From positions 4,030,001 to 4,094,000 of the forward strand of contig NZ_CP042430.1 in the NCBI RefSeq assembly GCF_007970665.1: 64,000 bases of DNA, in the 5' to 3' direction. A model generated the notes under the pieces. That model did not search any database, was not told where the DNA came from, and saw nothing but the letters and a program-made list of their open reading frames with translations. This DNA comes from Baekduia soli. GTDB lineage: Bacteria > Actinomycetota > Thermoleophilia > Solirubrobacterales > Solirubrobacteraceae. A program made the translations under genes and the position numbers. Below are positions 16,851 to 25,486 of the stretch, in pieces; the stretch's first letter is position 1, and each line of letters opens with the position of its first letter.

Positions 16851-17058
16851 GCCCGCCGCCCGGCGAGGACCAGGCCGATCCTCCAAGGGCTGAGGGCGCC
16901 GTGGAACTCGTCGACCGCGGATCGACTGCTCGCGGGCGCCGGTTCGCGAAGGCCGACTCCTATGAGAGCTCATGCGAAACGACGTTCTGTCCCGGATCGA
17001 GCTCCTTGAGACGGACCCCCGCTCTGCGCGACAGCCACCTGGCACGCAACAGGCCGCG

Positions 17059-17526
17059 TCAGACTTCGCCGTCGTAGTACGGCACGTCGCCGTCGGAACG
17101 GCGCAGCATCACGGAGTCGCGGTCGTCACCGGGCCAGACGCCGATCTTGTCGCTGTCGGGATAGACCGCGATCGCCGGCTCGCGGGAGCTGGAGAACAGG
17201 ATCACGCGCGACGGCTGCGCGGAGCGGTTCGTCAACTTGTGGGCACCGTCCGGACCGGCGGAGAAGCAGACAAGCGCGCCCGACCTCACGCCCTGCTCTC
17301 CATCCGGGGTGCGGACGGCCACCTCGCCCTCGATCACGAACAGCCACTCCTCCGCGTACTCATAGTGGTACGGGCACAGGCTCTCGCCGGGCGGGATCTC
17401 GTAGAGCTTGATCGCCGTCTCCTTCGCCGCGAGCAGGGCACCCGCGCGCACGACACCGCAGCGATAGCCGGCGGGGTCACTGTCGTCGTACTCGAACTCG
17501 CATGCGGCCACGTTGAGGTGATGCAT
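17059..17526 (-). CDS. Cupin-domain protein
   Basis: 155-residue single cupin. Motif 1 region: YEIPPGESLCPYHYEYAEEW, then LFVIEGEVAVRTPDGE; motif 2 region: GPDGAHKLTNRS. The metal-site residues are partly altered (H-Y-H-Y-E pattern and one His in motif 2), so metal binding is likely but the reaction is unknown. The C-terminal tail DKIGVWPGDD is typical of a cupin group annotated only as such. A small ORF with a strong ribosome site ends 12 bases upstream and may be in the same transcript. Confidence 0.8.
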   Translation of the reverse strand: MHHLNVAACEFEYDDSDPAGYRCGVVRAGALLAAKETAIKLYEIPPGESLCPYHYEYAEEWLFVIEGEVAVRTPDGEQGVRSGALVCFSAGPDGAHKLTNRSAQPSRVILFSSSREPAIAVYPDSDKIGVWPGDDRDSVMLRRSDGDVPYYDGEV

Positions 17527-17538
17527 GGCGGCACCTTG

Positions 17539-17661
17539 TCAGGGTTGACCGGCCTGTGGGCGATGCCGAGAACGATTGCCGTGTTCAGCGGCGACGAGGC
17601 CGAGGGTGGCGTCGATGAGCCCGGAGATGTCGGACACCATCAGCCGGTTCGGCCTGCCCAT
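17539..17661 (-). CDS. Possible 40-residue peptide ahead of the cupin gene
   Basis: 40 codons beginning MGRPNRLMVSDISGLIDATL, preceded by AAAGGAGGTGAT, a full complement of the 16S rRNA tail and the strongest ribosome site I see in the window. The site is only two bases from the ATG, closer than optimal; the internal ATG 17640 is 20 bases away. The peptide ends 12 bases before the cupin start. No domain recognised. It may be a coupled leader peptide or a chance frame. Confidence 0.3.
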   Translation of the reverse strand: MGRPNRLMVSDISGLIDATLGLVAAEHGNRSRHRPQAGQP

Positions 17662-17721
17662 CACCTCCTTTGGGGTGCGACGTCGCGTCCGGCAGCTCCA
17701 CGAGCGCGTAGGATGGCCGCC

Positions 17722-18468
17722 ATGGTGCCCGGCCCCGCTGTGATCGTCTATGACGAGGCGCTGCGGACGCGCATCGCCGCCAACCTCGAGGCCCACGAGC
17801 GCCGCGTCGTCCCCCTCGAGAGCCGCCGCCACGCCGCCGTGGCGATCGTCCTCGTCGACTCCGACGCGACCCGCCACGACGGTGACCCCGCGTCCGAGAT
17901 CGACATGTCCATGGTGCCGGGCGACCTGCGCGGCGCGACCGGCGAGCCACTCGACGGCCGTATGGTCGGCGTTGCCGGCGGCGCCGCGTTCCTGCTCTGC
18001 CGCCGGACGCCAAGGCTCAAGCATCACGCCGGGCAGTGGGCGCTGCCCGGCGGTCGGCTGGACGCCGGCGAGACGCCCCTGGAGGCGGCGCTGCGCGAGC
18101 TCGACGAGGAGCTCGGCCTCAAGCTCGGCCCCGACGACGTCCTCGGCTGGCTCGACGACTACGTGACCCGCTCGGGCTTCGTCATGACCCCGGTCGTGCT
18201 CTGGGGCGGCGCCGACCCGGCACTGCGTCCCGCGCCCGCCGAGGTCCAGGCCGTGTTCCGCATCGGGCTGCACGCGCTCGTCACCGGTCAACCGCGCACG
18301 ATCATGATCCCCGAGAGCGACAGGCCGGTCCTGCAGATCCCGCTGGGCAACGACCTGATCCACGCGCCCACGGGTGCCGTCCTGCTCCAGCTGCGCAACG
18401 TCGCCGTGCTGGGCAACGTCGGCGAACGCGTGGAGGGCATCGAGGAGCCGGTCTTCGCCTGGCGCTGA
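17722..18468 (+). CDS. Nudix hydrolase
   Basis: 248-residue protein with a complete Nudix box at about residues 112-134: GGRLDAGETPLEAALRELDE then ELGL, fitting GX5EX7REUXEEXGU. The domain starts near residue 85 (FLLCRRTPRLKHHAGQWALP), preceded by an 80-residue N-terminal extension, as in CoA-pyrophosphatase-like NudL/NUDT7 relatives; the nucleotide-diphosphate substrate is not certain. TAGGAT (17709-17714) stands seven bases before ATG 17722, suggesting a leaderless transcript. ATG 17713 is an alternative that would overlap that hexamer. Confidence 0.85.
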   Translation: MVPGPAVIVYDEALRTRIAANLEAHERRVVPLESRRHAAVAIVLVDSDATRHDGDPASEIDMSMVPGDLRGATGEPLDGRMVGVAGGAAFLLCRRTPRLKHHAGQWALPGGRLDAGETPLEAALRELDEELGLKLGPDDVLGWLDDYVTRSGFVMTPVVLWGGADPALRPAPAEVQAVFRIGLHALVTGQPRTIMIPESDRPVLQIPLGNDLIHAPTGAVLLQLRNVAVLGNVGERVEGIEEPVFAWR

Positions 18469-18518
18469 CGCCGCCAGGGGCAGCAGGGACTGGACACGCC
18501 GTGCTTCGAGGGTTCGGC

Positions 18519-18685
18519 CCCAGGACATCTCGCTCGTCTTCGACCAGCAGGACGATCCGGTGGCGAGCGCGATGGCGGCGTTCCCCATTCGCGGCCGCAC
18601 CGCCCATGACGCGCATTGGGCGAAGATCGTTGCCGACGACTCGCTGATCGCGCGAGCGATCGTCGAGACGCCTGAAGTTGAGTGA
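18519..18685 (+). pseudogene. GNAT acetyltransferase remnant (N-terminal part only)
   Basis: The frame reads SLVFDQQDDPVASAMAAFP, then AHWAKIVADDSLIARAIVET, which matches the opening of RimJ/RimL-type GNAT proteins (the substrate-side part before the acetyl-CoA site). It stops at TGA 18685 after about 55 residues and has no start codon in good position. The acetyl-CoA-binding Q/RxxGxG/A core is absent, so the gene cannot be functional. It lies directly before another decayed gene. Confidence 0.55.
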
Positions 18686-18706
18686 CGACGGCCGGAGGCT
18701 GACGCC

Positions 18707-19129
18707 ACGCGGAAACTGACCTTTGGCATGAACCTGAGCCTGGACGGCTACATCGCCGCGCCCGGCAACGACCTCCGCTGGAGCGTGCCGAGCGACGAGC
18801 TGCTCCAGTGGTGGTCCGACCGGGTGCACGGCAACGCCCGCCTGGTCACCGGCGACGCTGTCACCGAGGTCAACCGGCTCAAGGCCGAGGACGATGGTCC
18901 CATGGACCTCGGCGGCGCCACCCTCGCCGCGGCGGCCATGCGGGCCGGGCTGATCGACGAGTACGCGATCGTCACCCATCCGGTCCCGGTGGGCGGCGGC
19001 ACGCCGTTCTTCACGGCCCTGGGCAACTGGGTGCACCTGAACCTGGTGGAGACCCGGACGTTTCCCGACGGTGTGCTCGTCCGCTTTGCATGGAGAGCAG
19101 GGCTCGGTTGCAGCTTCTGTCAGGCGTGA
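18707..19129 (+). pseudogene. DHFR/RibD C-terminal-like gene with internal deletion
   Basis: The sequence RKLTFGMNLSLDGYIAAPGN opens a dihydrofolate-reductase-like (RibD_C) domain and VTHPVPVGGGTPFFTAL closes it, but the middle is missing: WWSDRV joins directly to NARLVTGDAV near 18826, dropping roughly 70 residues that normally form the nucleotide site. The expected start triplet before RKLTF is ACG (18707-18709), not ATG, and the C-terminus ends in unrelated residues. Only ATG 18728 could start it. The protein would not fold as a reductase. Confidence 0.6.
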
Positions 19130-19653
19130 TCCGGCTCAAGGAACAGCCGCACGGCGCCTGTCTCGAAGGTCGTGCTGTCGGTGAGCCGCAGCCGGACGAG
19201 GTGGCCGGGGTCGTCGAACAGTCGCCGGCCGGCGCCCGCCACGACGGGTGTGAGCGACAGCACGAGCACGTCGAGCAGCCCGTCGGCCAGCAGGTCCCGT
19301 GCGAGGCGTCCGCAGCCGTAGGTCAGCAGCTGCTCGCGCTCGCGCAGGCCGGCGATGTCGTCGTAGCCGACGATCGTCGTGTGGTCCCATTCGGCGGCCG
19401 ACCCGAGCGTCGCGGACACGACGTACTTCGGCATCGTGTTGAGCCGCTCGGCCATCGGGCCGGTCTGGTCGCGCCACGCCCGGGCCAGCCCTTGCCAGGT
19501 CTCGCGTGCGAGCAGCAGCGCGTCGGCCGCCAGCGCGAGATCGAGCGCTCCCTGCCGGCCGGCGTCGCTCATGTACGGCAAGAGCGCGTCGGCGGGCGGG
19601 GCATCGATGACGCCGTCAAGCGTCGCGTGCGTCTGCGCGGTAATCGAGGTCAT
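19120..19653 (-). CDS. Dihydrofolate-reductase-family protein (RibD_C)
   Basis: 177-residue RibD C-terminal-type reductase domain. N-terminus: MTSITAQTHATLDGVIDAPP; NADPH-side features LLARETWQGLARAW and YGCGRLARDLLADGLLDVLV; C-terminus TPVVAGAGRRLF, the conserved PVxxGxGxxLF strand. This stand-alone family is found widely and its substrate is mostly unknown. It is complete, unlike the related broken copy it faces; the two overlap by 10 bases at their 3' ends. Confidence 0.85.
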   Translation of the reverse strand: MTSITAQTHATLDGVIDAPPADALLPYMSDAGRQGALDLALAADALLLARETWQGLARAWRDQTGPMAERLNTMPKYVVSATLGSAAEWDHTTIVGYDDIAGLREREQLLTYGCGRLARDLLADGLLDVLVLSLTPVVAGAGRRLFDDPGHLVRLRLTDSTTFETGAVRLFLEPDHA

Positions 19654-20040
19654 GCAAGTAAGACCGCACGCCGCCGCGCAACTCATCGCTGCGCACGAAA
19701 CCGGCACCCGGGCGGGACCTTACGCGTGGTCGAGCACGCCGTGCTCGAAGTACCGGGCGCCCTGGCACAGGCTCATGCAGCCAATGCCATGAGCAAGGAG
19801 GGCACCCTCCTCCTCCGGACCACCAGCTCTCGGTCGGGCAGGTGAGGCAGCGGTGTGCGTCCGCCCGGCGACTGCCGCTTTGGACGACAAGCGCTGGCCA
19901 TTTCTTGTTCCCCAGCTTGTTCTCCAGCTGTCCTGTTCCCGCACCTTGTCCTCACACCGTCGAACGTCGTGAGACCCCGTGAGCCCCGGAATACCGCGCA
20001 ATCAGCCGTCATCGGCTGTCGCTCTTTGTTGTAGGACTAG
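19654..20040. other. Gene-free stretch left of the accessory region
   Basis: About 390 bases with no convincing gene. A minus-strand frame ends in GCMSLCQGARYFEHGVLDHA, which looks protein-like but I do not recognise it. It may be the scrap of a lost gene. No tRNA was seen here, although a 31-bp sequence repeated at the far side of the accessory region begins at 20041. Confidence 0.4.
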
Positions 20041-20071
20041 CTGCGTGATCCGCGTGCGGAAGGTGTGATGG
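20041..20071 (+). repeat. 31-bp att-like repeat, left copy
   Basis: Reads CTGCGTGATCCGCGTGCGGA followed by AGGTGTGATGG. All 31 bases are identical to the minus strand of 27028-27058, where they form the last eight codons, stop and next three bases of a methyltransferase gene. Here they are not in a gene. The copies face each other across 7 kb (inverted), unlike the direct repeats of a simply integrated element. A recombinase fragment starts about 25-90 bases away. Confidence 0.8.
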
Positions 20072-20094
20072 GTTCCGCTCGTTGCGGCGTGACG

Positions 20095-20280
20095 CTCGTT
20101 CCAGAGCCAGAGAAGTGCGCGCGTGCCGGGGGCGGATGCACCACCGGGATCCGCGGCGAGACGTTCGGGGAGGCGGCCCAGGCGTGGCTGCACCACCTGG
20201 GAGATCGAGAGCAGCGTGCACCATCGACGTGGGCCCACCGCCAGACGACGCGTTCAACGCTGGATCCTGCCGGCGAGGGA
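20095..20280 (+). pseudogene. Tyrosine recombinase fragment (core-binding domain)
   Basis: The frame contains GETFGEAAQAWLHHLGDREQ then RAPSTWAHRQTTRSTL, the pattern of the SAM-like core-binding domain of phage-type integrases (TFxEAAxxWL ... RxxxPST). No catalytic domain follows. The short stretch TTCCAGAGCCA (20100-20110) resembles TTCTGGAGCCA at the 5' end of the other integrase remnant (minus strand near 27000), so the two may derive from related genes. Assigned from pattern only. Confidence 0.5.
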
Positions 20281-20399
20281 CCCGCAGGCCCCGAGCCTGC
20301 GCGAGCGCTTGTGGTCTCAAGCGGGGGTGCCGGCGCTGAGCAGTGGGCCGTGAGCGGAGGCGGCTGATCGCCCGGCCGCCCCCATCGTGGATGGAGTCT

Positions 20400-21143
20400 T
20401 CAGGCGGGCGCTGGCACCGCTGGGACTGGGCCGGTCGGGAGGCCATCCTTGCGAGCGTCCTCTCTGAGGATCGGTGAGGACGGCCTGAAGCCCCGGAAGG
20501 TGCAGTAGATGCCGAGGAAGAGCTCCCAAAGGATCTCCGGGATGGTCATGACGCTTTGGAGCGCGTGCAGTCCGGAGCTTGGATCGTTTCCGGTGAACAT
20601 CACCGCCGTCCCGGACACGATGAGCAGCGGGCCACCGATGAGGCCCAGCCAGCAGGCCTGTCGCGGCACCAGCTCCGAGCGATACATCAGATACCCGAGG
20701 AGGAGCCCGTTTCCCCAGCCGACGACCCACCCCGGCCCGAGGAGGAACGTCCAGTCCTTGATCCCGGCAAGGGTGTAGGCGAGGGTGCCCTCATCGGCAC
20801 CTGCAACTTGTTGGCGCAGCGTGACGATCGCGACCATCGCAACGATGCCGACGAGGATGAACGTGCTCTCGAACAGGCGCGCGGTCACGTAGCCGAGCGA
20901 CAGCTCCTCGTTCTGCCGTCTGAGGATCGGGAAGATCACCACCGCGGTTCCGATGTTGGCGATGATCAGCAGCAGCTCAAGCAGGGCCCCGAGCAGGACT
21001 TGGGTGTCGTGCCCGGCACCCGCGATGTAGCTCGTCGGGTGCTGCAGCACGGTCTCATAGAGCAGCAGCCCCACGATCGACGTGACAAACGTGAGGAGAT
21101 AGAGGATCCCGAAGGCACGGGCCCTTTTCTGATCCAGACTCAC
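20400..21143 (-). CDS. DUF4386-type integral membrane protein
   Basis: 247-residue protein with about six or seven hydrophobic helices (for example FGILYLLTFVTSIVGLLLYE, LLELLLIIANIGTAVVIFPI, WLGLIGGPLLIVSGTAVMF). It matches the DUF4386 pattern, including RLFESTFILVG and the GxxL-rich last helices; the function of the family is unknown. GTG 21143 is preferred because GAAGGAG precedes it by six bases; the longer frame to 21236 adds only non-family residues. It stands alone inside the accessory region. Confidence 0.75.
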   Translation of the reverse strand: MSLDQKRARAFGILYLLTFVTSIVGLLLYETVLQHPTSYIAGAGHDTQVLLGALLELLLIIANIGTAVVIFPILRRQNEELSLGYVTARLFESTFILVGIVAMVAIVTLRQQVAGADEGTLAYTLAGIKDWTFLLGPGWVVGWGNGLLLGYLMYRSELVPRQACWLGLIGGPLLIVSGTAVMFTGNDPSSGLHALQSVMTIPEILWELFLGIYCTFRGFRPSSPILREDARKDGLPTGPVPAVPAPA

Positions 21144-21455
21144 CTTGTACTCCTTCTCCCGGTGAGGGCGGCGAGCTGATTCCCACGACACTGGACCGGA
21201 TGAGGCGACCATAGATCCCTCACCCGTCTGACGCAATCCCCAGAACGATGAGGCACTCGCTCAGTCGCTCACGTAGACCACGACGCACGCGAATGTCACC
21301 CGCCGACCCAGGAAGGCAACGAGGAGGTCGGCACAAGGAGCGCGCGCTCGGCTTGTCGCGCGTGCGGCACGCGGCCCGCGTTCTGCTGCCAAGCCCGGCT
21401 GATTGATCCAAAGCAGCCGCGAGGGCTGACGAGTGCCATTCGTCCAAAGCGAGAG

Positions 21456-22814
21456 TCAAGGCTGGTAGGTCGTGAGGATTAGCCGTCCGGCCCCCTGGTT
21501 GTTGACGTCCTGGATCCACGTGATGACGGCGTCGCGGGATGAGGTTGCGGCCCTGAGCCTGTTGGTGTCGATCCCGGGGGCGGGCAGCGGGCGGAGCGCG
21601 GTCCAGCCGCGGCCGACGGGGCGGACCGCGATCCGTACGCGTGGACGGCCCGGGCCGGTCTCGCCCCACGCTGCGACTGTGCGGTCGGTGAGAGCGCCCG
21701 CCTGAGGCGTGCCGGCAAACCAGCCGCTAGCCGAGAGCTGCTTCGCGGGCGAGAACACGCCGCCGGACGGTCGGCTGCTGCTCTTGACGGCGGCGAAGGT
21801 CGGGATGAAGCCGTTCGAGCGGACCTCGCGCCACAGCGCCACGTTGGAGCCGCCAGCGGGGAGACCGAGCGCCACGTGGTCGCCCAGGTCAGCGTCCCCG
21901 TCCCGGCGATGCTGGTACGGCGGCAGCAGCACAGGAGGCGCGAACACGTTCTGCGGGGTGAGCGCGACGAGCCGCACGTCGGTGGCGGCCTGGCGCCATG
22001 TGACGGCGGCGCCGCCCGGCCCGCCGGCAGCTTCCGGGCCGAACGATCCGGCGCCCATCGTGCCGAGCTCAGATGGGCGCCCGAACCTGACGGCTCCCTC
22101 GACCAGCGTCGCGGCGAACACGCGGGCGGGGCCACCCGCTGGCCGCGGCGCGGGAGGAGGCTGCGGCGGGGCCGGGGTGTCCAGCCAGGTCACGAGGACC
22201 GTGCCGTTCGGCGCCACCGAGACGGCGGGCACGTTCTGACGGCTCGTGCCGAGCGTCTGCGCCGTGCCGAAAGCGTGCCCGGACGACGCGAGCGCCGCCT
22301 GCACCGAAGTCCCGCTCGTCCCGCCGCGCCACACGACGACGGCACGGCCCCTCGGGGTCACGGTTACACCGCCGAGCGCCATCGAGCGGGCGTGCGAGAG
22401 CTCCTGCATGTGTCCGAAGTTGTGGCCGGGGCGCGCGACCGCGGCCCGCAACACCGGTGTCGAACCCTGCCGGTACGCGACCCAGGCCGCCACGACGGTG
22501 CCGTCCGCCCCCGCGGCAACCTGTGGGAACTCCCCGGTGGTGTCCAAGCGCTGAAGCGGGCCAAGGCCGCGAGCACTCCCCGTCCGCGCCTGCAGCGAGA
22601 AGTCGCGCGACGAGTGGTAGCCGAGCATCACCACCGCGATCCGGCCACCGCCGGTCGACACTGCGTTCTGCACGACGTGGAAGCCGGTAGGCGACACCGG
22701 CTGCGGCGAGGTCACGCGGGCCTGCGCCGTCCCGGCGTAGACAGCCAGTGCAGCGCAAGCAACGATGGCCGTTACGGAGGCGCGCACCGTCGGCGTACGA
22801 ATGGACCAGAGCAT
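21456..22814 (-). CDS. Secreted protein, probable beta-propeller
   Basis: 452 residues. A signal peptide is clear: basic start, then VTAIVACAALAVYAGTAQA with AxA cleavage near residue 32. The mature part consists of repeating units such as GADGTVVAAWVAYRQG, TPRGRAVVVWRGG, APNGTVLVTWLD and DRTVAAWGETG, each with a Gly-Val-Val-x-Trp strand about 55 residues apart, as in exported propellers of soil actinobacteria. Function unknown. A perfect palindrome TGACA-GGG-TGTCA lies at 22832-22844, 18 bases before the start, and may be an operator. Confidence 0.75.
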   Translation of the reverse strand: MLWSIRTPTVRASVTAIVACAALAVYAGTAQARVTSPQPVSPTGFHVVQNAVSTGGGRIAVVMLGYHSSRDFSLQARTGSARGLGPLQRLDTTGEFPQVAAGADGTVVAAWVAYRQGSTPVLRAAVARPGHNFGHMQELSHARSMALGGVTVTPRGRAVVVWRGGTSGTSVQAALASSGHAFGTAQTLGTSRQNVPAVSVAPNGTVLVTWLDTPAPPQPPPAPRPAGGPARVFAATLVEGAVRFGRPSELGTMGAGSFGPEAAGGPGGAAVTWRQAATDVRLVALTPQNVFAPPVLLPPYQHRRDGDADLGDHVALGLPAGGSNVALWREVRSNGFIPTFAAVKSSSRPSGGVFSPAKQLSASGWFAGTPQAGALTDRTVAAWGETGPGRPRVRIAVRPVGRGWTALRPLPAPGIDTNRLRAATSSRDAVITWIQDVNNQGAGRLILTTYQP

Positions 22815-22831
22815 GACGCCCGCCTTTGCGG

Positions 22832-22844
22832 TGACAGGGTGTCA
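22832..22844. promoter_or_regulatory. Short palindrome upstream of the secreted-protein gene
   Basis: TGACA and TGTCA arms around GGG, immediately upstream of the minus-strand start at 22814. On the minus strand the left arm is part of TTGACA, so it could be a -35 element or an operator. Confidence 0.3.
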
Positions 22845-23138
22845 ACTAGCGAGACACCGCATCTCGCCCGGAGTTGCGACCTGCCACGACGCTACCCCGG
22901 CCAAGCAGTCGACAGCAACGGTGCTTACTACGGCCCAGTCGCCGGAGAACCCCCACCCCCGGGCTGCTGCTTCCCATGCAGAGCAGGAGCCGCCCGACGA
23001 TCGTCCGGCGGCCCTTCCAGCATGTACGGGTGCGCTTGAGCCCACGACAGGTCGATGCGGTCGCCAGTGCCATCTGCGGCGATAACGCAACACCGTTCGC
23101 CTACAGGACTGGGACGCAGCTCACGCGTTTCGTAGCGT
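22845..23138. other. Gene-free flank of the IS110 transposase gene
   Basis: About 295 bases without a gene, downstream of the IS110 transposase and upstream of the secreted-protein gene. IS110/IS1111 elements carry their guide (bridge) RNA in such non-coding ends, so one end of the element, and possibly that RNA, may lie here. I could not fix the element boundary or a fold by eye. Confidence 0.35.
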
Positions 23139-24356
23139 TCACCGGAGTCGACGTAACGTGGCTCGAGGGAAGTATTGGGTTTGAAGCAGTCGCCAGGTCA
23201 GGCGGCAGGCGTGGCGGGCCAGCGCGACGCGGGCCTGGATCGGGCGGAACCCGCGGGCTCGGTATTCGGCGTTTCGGGCCTTGAAGGCGTCGCTGTTGAG
23301 CGACAGGCCCCAGGCGATGCCCATCAGCGCGTTGCGGTGTTCGGGCAGGCCCTGGCGGCTGATGCGCCCGCGCCGAGTGATCGTCGAGGATTGATAGGTC
23401 GCGGTGGCCAGCCCGGTGGCCGAATAGAGATGCTCCGGGGTCGGCCAGCGGCCGATCGGCAAGGTGTAGGCGCTGAACTCCGCGGCCCTGACGACGGCGA
23501 CGCCGGGCAGCGTGGTGAGGATCTGGCCGGCGGTCTGGGCCAGCAGGCCAGCGAACTGCTGCTCGGCGAGATCGATGTCGGCCTGAAGTCCCCGCCAGCG
23601 CGCAAGATCCCCCGCGAGTCTGCCGGCCCGTAACGAGGCGTCGGCGGGCGGGTCCAGCAGACGCTTCCAGCGCGCGGCCCAAAACGCGGCCGTGGCTTGG
23701 CTCATGCGTCCCGGAGCCCGAGCCAGCAGCGACCGCGGCGTCGGTGGCCGCCCGTCAAAGGCCGCCGCGCAGGCCAGCACGGCTTGGCCGGTCGGCGACG
23801 CGATCTTCAGGGCGCGGCCGTGACCGGGCGGGGCCGACAGCCCCGGGCACAGCGCGTTGAGCTGATCGTGCAGGCGCTGCTGCAACACACGGCGCGCGTC
23901 GACGAGCTGGGCGCGGTGACGGACACCGCCGAGCATCGCGGCCACGACATCGGGCTCGGCCGGGCGACCGGCGCCCTGGCGCAGCAGCCAGACCAGCGCA
24001 GCGCAGTCGCGATCGTCGGTCTTGAAGCGCCGTGAGCCCAGCTGGGTGCGCGCGGCGGTCGTCTCTGACGGCGCGAACAGCCGCAGCGACCCCGGCCAGC
24101 GCCGCTCGATCTCTGCTGCCCACGCGCGATGCAACGAGCCCGTGGCTTCCAGGCCGATCACCGGCGCTCCGCCGACGCCGCTCGCAGCGATCAGTCGCTC
24201 GAGCTCGTCGATGCCCTCGCGCAGCACCGGCAACGTCACCGGCTCGCCGATCAGCCCCCGCTCGCCCGAGGTCAGCCACACCCTGTTGAACGCCTTGCCC
24301 GGATCCACAGCAACAACAAGAGAGGCAGCCGGCACCTCTCTACGCAACAAGTTCAT
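23139..24356 (-). CDS. IS110-family transposase (DEDD recombinase)
   Basis: 405 residues. The N-terminal RuvC-like DEDD domain shows VVAVDPGKAFNRVW, GLEATGSLH and FKTDDRDCAALVWLL. The C-terminal transposase_20 domain shows ILTTLPGVAVVRAAEF, YSATGLATATYQSSTITRRG, with the conserved Ser-rich catalytic region. These enzymes move their element through an RNA-guided, sequence-paired recombination. ATG 24356 has GGAGG nine bases upstream; a TTG 18 bases earlier is possible. The gene is intact. Terminal ends were not located. Confidence 0.9.
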   Translation of the reverse strand: MNLLRREVPAASLVVAVDPGKAFNRVWLTSGERGLIGEPVTLPVLREGIDELERLIAASGVGGAPVIGLEATGSLHRAWAAEIERRWPGSLRLFAPSETTAARTQLGSRRFKTDDRDCAALVWLLRQGAGRPAEPDVVAAMLGGVRHRAQLVDARRVLQQRLHDQLNALCPGLSAPPGHGRALKIASPTGQAVLACAAAFDGRPPTPRSLLARAPGRMSQATAAFWAARWKRLLDPPADASLRAGRLAGDLARWRGLQADIDLAEQQFAGLLAQTAGQILTTLPGVAVVRAAEFSAYTLPIGRWPTPEHLYSATGLATATYQSSTITRRGRISRQGLPEHRNALMGIAWGLSLNSDAFKARNAEYRARGFRPIQARVALARHACRLTWRLLQTQYFPRATLRRLR

Positions 24357-24389
24357 CAGCAACTCCCTCCACAAGACAGAAAGAGAAAA

Positions 24390-24418
24390 GACCCTCCCCG
24401 GCCAAACCGAGAAGGGTC
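24390..24418 (-). ncRNA. 12-bp hairpin upstream of the IS110 transposase
   Basis: GACCCTCCCCGG (24390-24401) pairs with CCGAGAAGGGTC (24407-24418) around a five-base loop, with two G-T pairs possible, and on the minus strand is followed by TTTTCTC. It lies between the IS481-like remnant and the transposase start. It may be a transcription-blocking hairpin protecting the element, or part of the left-end guide RNA. Both roles are inferred. Confidence 0.35.
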
Positions 24419-24445
24419 GATCTCAAGCCGGTCTTTGCGGACCTA

Positions 24446-24556
24446 TCAGCTGTAAGTCCCGAGCAGGTTGTTCAGCCGGGTGATGGGGGTCTGTCGGCTG
24501 ATGCCTGCGTGTCGTCGGCGATGGTTGTAGGTGAAGAGCCAGCCGTCAAGGGCTGC
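24446..24556 (-). pseudogene. IS481-like transposase C-terminus; holds left 85-bp repeat arm
   Basis: Minus-strand codons read ALDGWLFTYNHRRRHAGISR then QTPITRLNNLLGTYS and stop, the usual last 35 residues of IS481-type DDE transposases. Everything upstream has been replaced by the IS3 element that abuts at 24557. Bases 24451-24535 are an exact inverted copy of 25847-25931 on the other side of the IS3 element. Confidence 0.7.
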
Positions 24557-24599
24557 GTGGAGTGGACCCCGTTGTTCGGACAGTTCCGGGCTTGCGGGG

Positions 24600-25486
24600 C
24601 TAGCCGTTGATCTTGGGGTTGTTGGATTGGGAGATGTTCTCGAACTGGGCGAGTGAGAGGTAGCCCAGGGTCGAGTGTCGGCGGGTGGTGTTGTAGAAGG
24701 CCTCGACGTATTCGAAGACCTCTGAGGACAGCTCGCGGCGCGTGGGCCAGCAGCGGCGGTGCACGAGCTCTTTCTTGAGGGTGGCAAGAAGCTCTCGGCG
24801 ACGGCGTTGTCGTAGCAGTCGCCGCGTGAGCCCATCGAAACGGCGATGCCGGCGTCGCGAGCTTTCTGGCCGAAGGCCAGCGAGACGAACTGGCTGCCTT
24901 GGTCGGAGTGATGAACCAGCCCGGGTCCGGGCCGGCGGCGGTGAACGCCCATCTGCAGCGCATCGACGACCAGCTCGGCGCGCATGTGGTCGGCCATCGA
25001 CCAGCCGACGATCCGGCGGCTGAAGGCGTCCTGGACGGCGGCGAGATAGAGCCAGCCCTCCCAGGTTCTGAGGTAGGTGATGTCGGCGACCCACAAGACG
25101 TCGGGCGCCGCGGGGCGAAACTGGCGGCGCACGAGGTCGTCGGCGACGCGAACGCCTGGGACGCGGATCGTCGTGCGGCCGCGCTTTCTTGCCACCAGAC
25201 CGGAGATCTCGGCCTGGCGCATCAGGCGCTGGATGCGCTTGCGCGAGACCGTGATGCCGTGGCCGAGGCGCAGCTCGGCGGCCACCCGCCGCGATCCGTA
25301 GACCCGACGGTTGTCGTTGTGGATGTCTTTGATCTTCTCGATCAGCCACGCGTCCGAAAGCGCGCGGTCAGACGGCGCCCGCGTCGACCACGCATAGAAG
25401 CCCGACCTCGAGACACCGAGCAGCTCGCAGGCCACAGAGACAGGGGTGCGGGCCTTCTCCGCCGAGATCAACCGGTACATCATCAC
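24600..25486 (-). pseudogene. IS3 orfB transposase, one-base frameshift
   Basis: DDE integrase-type transposase. HTH_21 region: YGSRRVAAELRLGHG; catalytic D1 in LWVADITYLRTWEG, D2 in HHSDQGSQF, E in GDCYDNAVAESF. Immediately after ESF the frame breaks at about 24785; in the neighbouring frame the protein continues ATLKKELVHRRCW to a normal end ISQSNNPKING. One missing base (a G in a GG pair) explains it. GTG 25486 overlaps the orfA stop. If the base is a sequencing loss the IS is active-looking. Confidence 0.8.

Noticed and set aside
17660-17671. ATCACCTCCTTT, identical to the 16S rRNA 3' tail
   Set aside because: No further rRNA similarity on either side; it is better read as a Shine-Dalgarno on the minus strand.
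19720-20001. 93-codon minus-strand ORF ending GCMSLCQGARYFEHGVLDHA
   Set aside because: The final 20 residues look protein-like but the rest does not, there is no ribosome site, and no family could be named.
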